Shown: positions 22,847-33,951 of the stretch, one piece after another
Numbering within the stretch: the stretch's first letter is position 1
How the letters are laid out: each line of letters starts with the position of its first letter
NCBI GenBank assembly: GCA_034770075.1
Contig: CM068388.1
Span: 61,829,969-61,893,968, forward strand
Direction of reading: 5' to 3'
Length of the DNA stretch: 64,000 bases
From: Aralia elata
Lineage: Eukaryota; Streptophyta; Magnoliopsida; Apiales; Araliaceae
Position numbers and translations under genes: made by a program
Notes under the pieces: generated by a model
The model's database searches: none
Seen by the model: only the letters and a program-made list of their open reading frames with translations
What the model was told of the DNA's origin: nothing

Positions 22847-25460
22847 ATGGCCGAAGCTTCTGCATCCGAATCCATCTCTGTTTCCCTGAAGGAATTCGAA
22901 GAGTTCAAAAAATAAATCATCGAAATGACTAATCTATTGAAGGAGCAATGCAAAATCACTCGGGGGTCAGGACCTTTAGCTCAGCACGAGTCCTCTACGC
23001 AGGGGAACTGGTCAAATGTCAGGTGGATCCAGCAACACACAAGTACCCCATCCCATCTTTCAATTCAGTAGCAGGGCTACAAAAGATGCGACAGTTAAAA
23101 GCCAGAAAAGGAAAGTTACTGATCTTAAAGAGGACACAGAAATCGGGGAAATTTGAAAAAAAAAATGCGGCAGATGGAAGAAACTATCTGGTCTATCAAG
23201 GGAATCGGATCCCACGGCAGTGTCAATTACTCAAGCCTTTGCATCTTCCCAAGGCTCGATATCCAGATAAGTTCCATGTCCCGGAGTTTAAAAAGTATAA
23301 CAGGTCAGGTGACCCCTACACCCACTTAAAGATCTATATCGGCGAGCTAGGCTTTTACGGTGAGAATGAAAGTCTCTGAATGCAGTTATTCCAGAAAAGC
23401 CTTACTGGGGAAGCTAGGATATGGTATGCCCGACTTAACAATTCCAAGATTTATAGTTTTGAAGATTTAGCTCACGTTTTCCTCAACTAGTATAGTTTTC
23501 AGTCCTAGATGGCTTCGGATCAATATCAGATCACCAAAGTTAAGAAGTTATCTAATGAATCATTCCGGGACTATGCTCAAAGGTGGAGAAGAATGGTAGC
23601 TTAAGTCAACCCACCCATGGACGAGAATGAAATGGTGATGACCTTCATAGATATTCAAGATGTACCATATTATGAAAGTGTTCTAGCAAGCATAGGCAAG
23701 CCATTCTCAGAAATGATCAAGCACGGGGAAATGGCAGAAATGGGCCTGAAAGTGGGCAAGATTAAAGATCTCACAATCTCAGAAGCAGTAGCTGAACACC
23801 TTAAATCCGAAAATTATGGTAATGATGCTGAAAGAAGTCAAAAGTAGAGAGATGAAGATGTGTCTCTCGTTTCATAGGGGCAATCTAGGAGACCCAACAA
23901 TGGTCCCCCTATCTAGATGAAGGGAAATAATCTGCCACGGCATCAATATGCCTCATTTAACCAAAGCTAGGACAAACAAAGAAAATTTGAAAGAACTGAA
24001 AATCGGGAATTCACTCTTTTAAGCGATTACCTCGTGAATATATTGGCGTTATTAATCGACCATAACAAAATTATTGAATTAGCTACACCTCTGGATCCAA
24101 AGAGCAAAAGATACGATTTGAGCAAGATGTGCTTACCATTCAGGGTCTCCGGGACACGATACGTAAAACTGTTGGTCCTTAAAGCATAAAATCCAAAATC
24201 TGGTCGAGACTGGCGATATTGTGGTCAAACAACCGGACCAGCCCAATGTCTATACCAACCCTTTGCCATAACACGATACGGAGGGAGTAAACATGATCGG
24301 GTCAGGAAGCATCAGAATGGATCTATATCGCAAGTACATACGAAGGATTGAAGAATACCCCCAAAGGCGCAGAACAAATGTCCTAGGGTAGGAATATCCA
24401 GAGGAGTGTAAGATCATAATACAACAATTAGAGATGATGAGGCATCAAACAAACCAGTTAGCTGAGTTGATAGTACAACATTAGGTTACAAGGCAGATTT
24501 TCATTCAACTATTAAAAAGCCAAGAGAAAGAAGAGGTCAACCAGAATTCAAGCCTATATCCCCCCAAGATGAACCAACTAACTGAAAAAGATCAAAGCAG
24601 AGTGAGAGGGTAGGAAAAGTGTTATAATAAAATTACTAAAAGATCTCATTATCAGAAAAATCGCTTAGAGGAACGCGAATTCTCAAAGAAGAAAGATCAA
24701 ACAACATCCAGCAAGAGATCAAAAATTCACCCCTTTGAACCAATCAAAGGAAGAAGTGTTGTATCTTCTAATAAGCGAAGGAAAGAGTATAGAGTTGCTA
24801 CCTCCCATGGATCCCATGACAAAGAGATATGATCCTACCAAGATATGTCTTTACCATCCTAACTCACTTAGACATGCGACAAAAGAATTTTGGGCTTTGC
24901 AACACAAAATCCAGGATCCCATTGAAAGTGGCGAGCTAAAGATAGAAATCTCCACGAACAAGGAAGGCAGAAAAGAAATGAAGAATGGAACATGGGGTGG
25001 ACCGGTCATAATCAGGGATTGGCAGAGGAAATAGACAAGTCCCCTAAGGAAATTCCACCACTGTCAAACATCCCGTTACCCGAAGTTAGCAACCGCATTC
25101 CTAATTCGACCCTCTTGGATGATAAAGAGGAAATACTGATATTTTCCAAAGAAGAAAAAGCCAAAAAAGGAAAGTTTCTTGCAAGAAATGTAACAATAGT
25201 TCGAGAAAAATATCAAAACCTTTTAGGCCCAGGAAAAGGATTTGGGAGAAGATCCAAGAAAAGGAAGTGAGATTGTCTGGGAAGCTAACCCATTAGAGAA
25301 TCAAGATCTCATCCCTTTTATCAACAGGTCCAGTTTGAGCGTCCCCAAGTGGGGTGCCGAATTAGAAGGTGATCAAGTTATGGCAGCGATTAAAGATATT
25401 CGCGACAAGGAAGTAACCTCCATTACCAGCAGCGAAGGGAATATGACCACTGACAAATGA
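22847..25460 (+). pseudogene. Tat/Ogre gag, heavily broken
   Basis: The likely start is ATG 22847 (MAEASASESISVSLKEFEEF), stopped after 21 codons by TAA near 22913. The conserved gag core spans about 23250-23850 in pieces: PEFKKYNRSGDPYTHLKIY, LFQKSLTGEARIWYARL, SFRDYAQRWRRMVA and VPYYESVLASIGKPFSEMI. These are characteristic of Ogre/Tat gag. A C-terminal module with a Cys-His pattern (CLYHPNSLRHATKEFWALQ, then HKIQDPIESGEL) is clear at 24735-25034; a weaker related module (PLDPKSKRYDLSKMC) lies at about 24090-24240, so this part may be duplicated. Stops and frameshifts occur throughout. The downstream protease motif could not be found. Confidence 0.82.
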
Positions 25461-28400
25461 ACTATCGAGCCTCAGCTACCAAGGAAGGGTAAATTTAAAG
25501 GATACGATTATGAGTCCCAAGAGATGCTGGGACGTTTCCTTTTACTTAGCTTTATGTCTTGTTTTATTTTCCATGCATTATTATGTTATGCTTTGTTTAT
25601 ATAAAAAAAAGAAGACCAAACAAATCAAAAAATTAAAAAAAATCAGTCAGTATTATGATATCCCAAGCGTGAACTATGTAAGACCTGATCTCCTTCCAAA
25701 GGAGTACGTAGACAGCTAGTAATGGCGCGGTCTAATCATCACAAAACTTCCAAAACCCCTTCAATAATTCAGCAATCACAAGATACGACTCTTCAACAAC
25801 TCATCAACCTGTGAAATACTCGATGACTTGTTCCCCGAGATGAAAGCCATAAGTTAAGTCTTACAGATCGAATTAAACCCGATTGAGACCGTCACATCCT
25901 AAATCAAGTCGAGCTTTGCGATCTAATCTAGTGGGATCTGAAGATATCCCGACATCAATCATTAAAGTTGAAGTGATAACGTGAATTCAGAAATATAGTG
26001 ATATATCAAGCATGATTATCAGCAAGGACAGATATAATCCAAGACGATGAGAAATGTAAATATAAAGGGGATCACAACAAATATCTACTCAGCGATGCGA
26101 AGTAAATATCCAATTACTTATCTCATGATCGTCAAAGACCTGACACCCTCAATCACAAATCCTCATCAAAGCAGAAGATAGAGGTCATTAAAGCCAAATG
26201 CACCTGCAAGACAGAAACGATGGCAGGGGCACCCGCACATCAAAGCAGTACTCTCTACTTGATCACCAAGCGGGTTAGAAGATAAAAGATTCTTGTGATC
26301 CTGACATCTCATCAGCCCACCTGTCAAGCACACAGCGAAATAATTACCCCAATAACAAGCAAGACTGGGGCAATTTTAGAACCAACGATGACCCGACACT
26401 GGGGCATTAATTGGCCATCCCAAAAGGGATGATGCGCAAGTCGGTGCCCTAGCGCAATCCCATCAGCATGTAAGCTAGACGGTACAATCATTTGGTCTTT
26501 TTTAAATCATAATTTTTCTAAAGGATAGCTACCCACATGTAAAGTATGACTCTTTCATCTCTTTACATGTTTTCTATCTCCATTTACATGCATTAGCAAG
26601 GGTAGATAGTCTAAATATAGATGAACCTTGCATTAGAACATTAGAAAAGAAAGGTTTCAGAAATCAAAATTTTTATTTAACTTGTTATGAGTTAGATTAA
26701 TTCTGGTAAGCGTCCATGAAGCAGGAATCACGAGTACGATCAAAGCTATTTCAACCTTTTTGATTAGGCAGAAGATCCTAGTTCAAAGTGTTATTTAGGG
26801 CATAGTCGACCTCATATCCATGTCTGCACTTTGCATATGCCTTGACTCTTAGTTGTAGGGTATAAAATCATGGCAACAATGATGATAGTTAGTGTGAAGT
26901 CAGAAGATAAATCTAATGTCTCGAATCATGGCCTGAGTTACTTGAGTAATTAAGCCTGAGGGGTGTCTTTAGACCTGGTGTCCTAAAGTCGTCTGGTTTG
27001 GGAGTCACCGGCCCAACGCTCGCTACATAGGTAACCTAGAGCCTAAGAAAATAAGCATTGCAAATAGGGCAGATGCTGAAAGAGGAAGAGACTTAGGCAA
27101 ATCCGAATCGTTGCATGGGTTACTTGAGTAATTAAGCCTAAGGGGTGTCTGGTTTAGGAGTTACCGGCCCAACGCTTGCTACATGGGTAATTTAAGCCTA
27201 AGAAAACGAATCTTGCACAAGGTCAGGCAAGAAGCAAATAGAGCAAACCTCCTAGCTTGTCTTGAAGCATTGCCTTTGTTACTTGAGCAAGTAAACCCAG
27301 AGGGGTGTCTTTACACCTAGTGCCCTAAAGCCGTCTGGCTTGGGAGTCATTGGTCCAAAACTCGTTAAATGGGTAACTTTGAATAGCCTAAGAAAACGAG
27401 ATAAGTGAAGAGAAAGAGCGAAGATTAAATATAGAGTCGGAAAGAAGAAAAATTCTGAGCAAAATGAGGTCATCTAAAGTCATGAAAGAGAAACCCCTGC
27501 TAAGGGTCACGTCACTCATAGTACACATGTTATATGATGTCAATTTTGCGGAGAGCAATGTCTAGAATAAGACGGAGTATCCGTTAGAGTGATATTTCTT
27601 TTAAATTTGATCTTACTCATGCATAATGACCATGGATGCTTAAGAATTTTATTGTAATTTCATAACTTATTAAATGAAAAACTCGTCAAGATAAAAGAAA
27701 CAGAAAAACCTTGAGATTAATATATCCAGGGCACATCATTCACAATTCATAACTTGTTTAGGAAAGATACATTTTCCTACTCGATTTTAAGTTCTTCAAC
27801 ATTAAGATAAAAGCACTGCAAATACAAGCTAAGTTGTAGAGCCAATGAGCATTCAATTTTATGAACTTTAACTTTATATATCTCATTGGTAAGATTATAC
27901 TAATCTTTGTACCGAACTATTACCGATGGCCCGAGCCGTTAAGCTTCTGGCACATTTTGCTATTCTTCTAATGCGCGGGATATTACTCGTCGTTCGTACC
28001 GTGGCATGGTCAACAAAGCGAGTTTCTTATATGACTCCCCAATGACAGCACGGGCAAGGGCTATGGCATTTTTAAGAATCATGAAATGGAAGGAGCCCAA
28101 AGCTGCACCAAACTTCTCATTAAAACAAATGGGAACTCCCAAAAGAAATGATGAAGTAAAGCTCACTACAACAAGGGAAGGAAAAAGACAGAATTCCTTA
28201 CGTAAGAGAATCCTAAAAAACGATCACTGTGTCGGTAAAATCGTATCACTTGACCAAACAAGGGTCATTTCCATCAAAACATATATACACTAAACATGCA
28301 TCATGACAAATGAAAATGAATGGACATGTAGCGACTAACGAAGCGAGTCTATACATTTGGCGATCCATACATAAAATATGTGCATACATGCATGAATGCG

Positions 28401-28659
28401 AAAGTCAAAATAAAATATACATGAAAGAAGCTCAGGTACTCCCAATGAATCTTGCGTTGCGATATTAATCCCCCAGCGATATATAGCTCCAGATGGAGAA
28501 GACCGAATCATCAAGGCCAAGCGAGGATGGCATATCAACTGAAAAGAGTGGCTACTAAAGCTGATCTGCGAGGACAAGCCTAAAGGAAGCCCTATAAATC
28601 ATGGCGCGAGGTTGAACTTCGAGTGCCTAATCAGTCTAAAACCCATGTAAAGATAAAAC
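25461..28659 (+). other. Tat/Ogre interior, no recognisable domains
   Basis: The interval where pol should lie holds no reverse transcriptase, integrase or RNase H motif in any frame. Open frames are short (for example 25510-25719 and 28006-28293) and unrecognised. It contains a diverged three-copy repeat (26930-27400). Confidence 0.6.
26930..27400 (+). repeat. Three-copy diverged repeat in Tat/Ogre interior
   Basis: Copies near 26935, 27115 and 27275. Each starts GTTACTTGAGTAATTAAGCC (third copy diverged), continues AGGGGTGTCT, then a GTCTGG block, a GGAGT(C/T)A(C/T) block, a second GGGTAA block and GCCTAAGAAAA. The middle copy lacks the TTTAGACCTGGTG segment. Spacing is about 160-180 bp. 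Confidence 0.75.
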
Positions 28660-29945
28660 AAGTCAAAAATGGTAAGAAGCAAATAAAGGCATCAGAGACA
28701 ATACCCAAAGGTGTAATCCGTTGGAGACAATACCCAACGAGGGCATTAAAGACAGTACCGGGCTGTTTAATCCTAGGGAGACAATAACTAGCGAAAACAT
28801 CGGAGATAGTACCCGGTGATGTAATTCATTGGAGACAATACCCATCGAAGGCATCGGAGACAATATGCACTGGTGTAATCCGTCGGAGACAGTACCCATC
28901 GAAGGCATCGGAGGCAATACCCAGTGGTGTAATCCATTGAAGACAATACCCAGCGAAGGCATCAGAGGCAATACCCAGTGGTGTAATTCATTGGAGATAA
29001 TACCCAGCGAAGGCATTAGAGACAATACATAGTGGTGTAATTTGTTGGAGATAATACCCATTGAAGGCATCAGAGGCAATACCCGGCGGTGTAATCCGTT
29101 GAAGACAATACCCAGCGAAGTCATCGGAGGCAATACCCGGTGGTGTAATCCATTGGAGACAATACCCAATGAAGGCATCAGAGACAATACCCGGTGGTGT
29201 AATCCGTTGGAAATAATACCCATCTAAGGCATCGATGGTGTAATCTATTGCAGACAATACCTATCGAAGGCATCAGAGATATTACCCGATGGTGTAATCC
29301 GTTGGAGACAATACCCATCAAAGACATCGAAGACAGTACTCGGTGGTGCAATCTGTTGGAGACAATACCCATCGAAGGCATCGGAGAAAATATCTGGTGG
29401 TGCAATCCGTTGGAGACAATACCCATCGAAGGTATCGGAGACAATACTCGATGGTGAAATCCGTTAAAGACAATACCTATCAAAGGCATCAGAGACAATA
29501 TCTGGTGGTCTAATCTGTTGGAGACAATACCCATCGAAGGCATCAAGGACAATATCTGGTGGTGTAATTCGTTGGAGACAACACCCATCGAAGGCATCAG
29601 AGACACTACCTGGTGGTGTAATCCGTTGAAGACAATACCCATTGAAGGCATCGGAGACAGTACCCGGTGGTGTAATCCATTGGAGATAATGCCCATCGAA
29701 GACATCGAAGACAGTACCCGCTGGTGGAATCCATTAGAGACAATACCCATCGAAGGCATCAAAGATAATACCTGCTGGTATAATTCGTTAGAGACAACAC
29801 CCATCAAAGGAATCAGAGACAGTAACCGGTGGTATAATCCATTGGAGACAATACCCATCGAAGGCATCAGAGATAGTAACCAGTGGTGTAATTCGTTGGA
29901 GAAAATACCCATCGAAGGCATCAGAGATAATACCGGGTGGTAATT
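28660..29945 (+). repeat. 54-bp tandem array upstream of 3' LTR
   Basis: About 23 imperfect units of 54 bp; anchors TGGTGTAAT fall at 28871, 28925, 28979 and 29033. The unit core is GGTGTAATCCGTTGGAGAC, then AATACCCATCGAAGGCATC. Because 54 is divisible by three, long open frames with an 18-residue period appear on both strands; these are by-products, not genes. Location before the 3' LTR fits the hypervariable 3' untranslated region known in Tat/Ogre elements. Confidence 0.93.
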
Positions 29946-29989
29946 AATCCTTTGGAGAGAATACCCGACGAAGGTAGCGGAGACAGTAC

Positions 29990-30190
29990 CTGGTGATGGC
30001 GATATAATTTGCGATACAATATACGATTTGCGTGCGATTTGCAAAATATGAATTGTGGTGTGCAATGTGCGATGCAATTGGAGATAATATGCAATCCAAG
30101 ACAATTGCGATGCAATCAGTATTGACGATACGGTTCCATTGAAGAAAATACCTGGTGTCTTGTATCTTCGACATATTCAATCTGTTGGAG
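29990..30190 (+). repeat. Spacer between arrays rich in GCGAT/GCAAT words
   Basis: Holds repeated short words such as GCGATAC, GCGATTTGC, GCGATGCAATT and GCAATC, at about 10-20 bp spacing. Probably degenerated tandem sequence separating the 54-bp and 56-bp arrays. Confidence 0.45.
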
Positions 30191-30750
30191 TCAATAATCG
30201 ACGAAGGCATCAATAACAATACCCGATGGAAATCAATCTGTTGGAGTCAATCCCCAGTGAAGGCATCAACAACAATACCCGATGGAAATCAATCTGTTGG
30301 AGTCAATCCCCAGCAAAGGCATTAGCAGCAATCCCCCATGGTAAATCAATCTGTTGGAGTCAACACCCAGCGAAGGCATCAACAGCAATTCCCGATGGAA
30401 ATGTAATCCGTTGGAGTTAACTCCTAGCAAAGGCATCGACAACAATCCCTGATGGAAATGTAATCCATTGGAGTTAATACCCAGCAAAGGCATCGGCAAC
30501 AATCCCTGATGGAAATGTAATCCGTTGGAGTCAATCCCCAGTGAAGGCATCGACAGCAATCTCCAATGGTAATTGAATCCGTTGGAGTCAATACCTAGTG
30601 AAGGCATTGGCAGCAATCCCCGATCGTAATTGAATCTGTAGGAGTCAGTACCCATCGAAGGCATCAGCAGCAATCCCGATGGTAATTTGAATCCATTGAA
30701 ATCAAAACACAATGCAGACATCGGAGGCAGTACCCGATGATGGCAACGTA
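30190..30750 (+). repeat. 56-bp tandem array, relative of the 54-bp unit
   Basis: About nine units of 56-57 bp; GATGG anchors at 30225, 30281, about 30338 and 30394. The core is AATCTGTTGGAGTCAAT, CCCAGCGAAGGCATC, AACAGCAATCCCCGATGG. It shares the GTTGGAG and GAAGGCATC blocks with the 54-bp array, so both descend from one ancestral unit. Confidence 0.9.
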
Positions 30751-30908
30751 GTAATCACCCTCCCCAGCAGATAGGATTGCTATTAAGAGCTCGACGTTCA
30801 TATCATCATTGCATATTTAAACATCATACCCGGTCATTCATCGGGTGTCTAGTATTCTTTGTCATGTCCATTTCATTGCATTGCATAAACATGATAAAGA
30901 GGGGCATC

Positions 30909-32930
30909 TGTAGACACCTAATATTGCACTTTCTTTATACTAACCCTGTAGGAAGACAACACAGTAAGTTCATCACGGCGAAAACCCCATGGGAGGGCAA
31001 AAGCGTAGGTTTACCCCATTGGCAACCCCGAGGGTAGGTTAAGGCACAACTTTGCCCCAATATCAATACTTTCAATCCAAGGATCGCGAAGCTGACGATA
31101 AGGCCACAAGAAGCTGCCACAACAATCCAAACCACCCGAGGTAGGCTAGCCAACTACCTCCGGACACCGAAAGATACCTTGTTGCTTCATCTTCCCATAC
31201 TAGGAAATAGTCTGATTCAACGCCATTTTACAGCCATCGGAGAGACCTTTTTCAGAATAGTTTGATGCAAACTCCAACTATTCTCGAACCAGAAGACACA
31301 TACGTTTCAGCGGACAACATGAAAACCTGAATTCGTGACATGAAAACCCTCTCTAATACCCACCTAGATCTAGATCTTCTCATCAAACCTCATCAAAGTG
31401 GATCCAAACCATCTAGATTTAAGCTAGATCTAACATTATATAGTTAGATTTGATACATATAAAGCGATATAGCATAGATTCGAGCCAAAGGAAACTTATA
31501 TCGTCATTCCCTAAGGTGAAAATCGAATCTTTTATGTATTTCATTGTAAATATATTAGATCTGGTTGAATATAGTGCTTAGATCTATTTAAAGTCTCTAT
31601 ATTTATACATATATTGGTTGTGTATCTATAGATCTATCCATTTTACCGATTATTTTGCTTGCATATAGTTAAATACCAAATCTTTTCATTAGATCTACCC
31701 TAGATCTAGCCCTTAACCGATTCCATGACTTCAAAGCTTGAACCTTTATGCTAGATTGGCTCGGAATTAGGAAGTTATTTTCAATGTTTTCAAGCGATTT
31801 TGAACACTGCACCAAACCCTACATCTATATCTAGTGAGAAGGAGGTCCTAACTACTCGTGCCTAGGGATTCTAACTAGTGAATCACTTAATAGCGATTTT
31901 AGGACATATTTTTCATATACTTTCATTTAAATAACTTTTTCTTATGTTTATGATATTTCGATGTGAGCCTAGGAATCATGGAGTTGAGATTCTCGAATCG
32001 GATCTTAACTCGATTCCCACGATGGACGCGATTTCAATTGTAAAATTATTATCCAATCATTGTACATGTAAATTTGGGCCTTAAAACGGTATCGAGGGAT
32101 CCATCCTAAGAAAACGGATTTAAGGCCCCGTAATAGTGAAAATTATGATTGCGGGTGTTCGGAGTTAACGATACAACTTTCATGCCCATGGATCACCCCG
32201 ACCCTATTTCTATGCTTTACTTCTTGTTTATCATGAAAACGATTTTTAAATCAAAGCGGTAAAGATCTTATAAAATCAAACTCAAATCGCTCGGGTTTGC
32301 AAGACAACCTTAAGCTAAAATTGGAAGTAGTGAAAGATCTCAATTCCTATTTGACGAAGGGTTTGAAAAATCATATTTTCTCAAAACGTCACCACGAGAA
32401 GGCTTTCATCAAATTAAAGCTAAAATGAACTTTTTTCAAATCAAATCCTTCGTGCATAGGTTCAAAGAGATTTGAAGTTGCTTTCAAAATAATGCACGAT
32501 TTCAATCCAAAGATAAATAGCAATTTCCTTTAAAATCACACACACACACACACACACACACACTTCACACTTAGAAAAATAATAAGATGCGGTAATCATG
32601 CTTTACGGAAGTCAGGGGGTGCCTAACACCTTCCCCTCGCTAAAACAAGCCCCCGAAATCTATGAATTTTGGTTTCAAGATCAATTTTACGGACTCACAT
32701 ATTGGGTCATATTGCGAAAACCTTAAAATCCGGATAAGTTGGTACATCCTTTTAAATCTATACCAACTGGCAGCTCTGTCTAATTGGCCCAATCAATAAA
32801 ATCAATCTTTTCAAATTTGTTTACATTTATGTCGGTCTTTTCCCTAAATTTCACCCTCAACCAGAATAAATAAATCAAAATTCTAAAAAGGGGTAAACTA
32901 GGAGAAAAGGGAATTTTCCCGGCGTCGACA
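30909..32930 (+). repeat. 3' LTR of Tat/Ogre element
   Basis: 2022 bp, TGTAGACACCTAAT to GGCGTCGACA, preceded by the purine-rich AGAGGGGCATC. Matches 20637-22154 from position 31421 onward. Contains a CA dinucleotide run at about 32537-32562 where the 5' copy has only a short ACATACATAC stretch. Confidence 0.88.
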
Positions 32931-33898
32931 ATGACTCTACAAATTTACTTTACCAAAGCCAAAATTGTAGAGTATAGACGTTTGACAAGTCAATGGCAGG
33001 TTATGAAAAGAGTTATCAACCTTAAACACACAACTCTCAAGGATGATCTTCATATGTGTTTACGATAAAGATAAGATGTTCTGTAGTTCTATCTAATAAC
33101 TATATTAGCAAGGACAAAGGACATGTGTCTGCGACTATTTTATTCATAATACTGAGGAAAGTGACCTGAGGTGGTCCAAGAAGACAACAATTTAAAGTCA
33201 AAGAATCAAAAATTGACAAGTGACCAAAACAAAATGGTGCAACGGTAACATTCCAACGAGCAATTTCCAAGAAGATCTATAAAAATAATGATACATCAAA
33301 CTTAGAAGATATACATATACGAATAATAGAACGAACGATAAAAGTGCTAAAACTTTAAGTTATTAAAAGCTCCACTCTATGATGTTGAAGAACTCCAATT
33401 GCCACTAACATAATTAAAGAATGACTTAACGTCACTTGGTAGCACCTCAAAATAACATCCTTCTTAGTGATCGGTTGTAATTCCAAGTCTATGTGACTTG
33501 AAGGATTCTTTGTGAATCAGTGTTGTAACAGTCTGTGTGAACTAAATTCTTTGTGATTACCATTCCTTGGTGGAATATCCCTACTTGTGGAGTAAAAGAG
33601 AGGACTATGGGACTTTTATGCTCCGAACCTCTTAAAAATCCTTATGTCATTTATTTTTTATAATATATTTTCAGTCACTATATGTTTTTCTTTTATGACT
33701 TATTTTTGTATTGTGTACTAAATTTAGAACTATGGTTTTTATTTAATCTTTGAGGGAATTTTTAAAATACATTCCGATATGCTTAACTCAATCAATTAAC
33801 TTAGCTAACTGATTTGGTAATCAATCATTAAAAAGAAAATTTAAAGAATCTATTCAATCCTCATTCCAAATCTCTTTGTGTGCCTTTGAGGGATAACA
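32931..33898 (+). repeat. Copia B: 5' LTR, left edge unresolved
   Basis: Ends GAGGGATAACA, two bases before a tRNA-iMet primer site. The left border could not be fixed; the limit used is the end of the Tat/Ogre LTR. No partner LTR is present in the window. Confidence 0.6.
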
Positions 33899-33900
33899 AG

Positions 33901-33913
33901 TGGTATCAGAGCT
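33901..33913 (+). other. Copia B primer binding site
   Basis: TGGTATCAGAGCT after LTR end ATAACA; initiator tRNA-Met type. Confidence 0.88.
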
Positions 33914-33951
33914 ATGTTCTCTTGAACTAGCTTTACAACTTTAGTAGATCC

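Larger units (their letters stand above)
20637..32930 (+). mobile_element. Tat/Ogre-type gypsy element, pol-less
   Basis: The pair 20637-22154 and 30909-32930 are LTRs, the first missing roughly 510 bp at its 5' end. After the first LTR comes a site like TAGTGACTCTGCTGAGG, the Ogre/Tat type (usually GGCGACTCTGCTGGGG). Gag remnants (22847-25460) carry Tat/Ogre gag motifs. No protease, reverse transcriptase, RNase H or integrase could be found in the rest of the interior. Two tandem arrays lie immediately before a polypurine-like GAGGGGCATC and the 3' LTR start TGTAGACACC. It is a non-autonomous or decayed derivative. The copia remnant on its left (to 20636) directly adjoins the truncation. Confidence 0.85.

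Noticed and set aside
28006..28293. 95-codon frame starting MVNKASFLYDSP in the Tat/Ogre interior
   Set aside because: No recognised domain, overlaps an opposing frame, and sits in a non-coding interior; too weak to call a gene.
28663..30104. Long open frames on both strands with an 18-residue repeat (for example METIPIEGI... and SMGIVSNGLHHRVL...)
   Set aside because: They come from a 54-bp tandem array whose period is divisible by three. They exist in several frames and on both strands at once, so are not proteins.
28660..30750. Regularly spaced repeats suggesting a CRISPR array
   Set aside because: Units are contiguous tandem repeats without unique spacers, in a plant retrotransposon.
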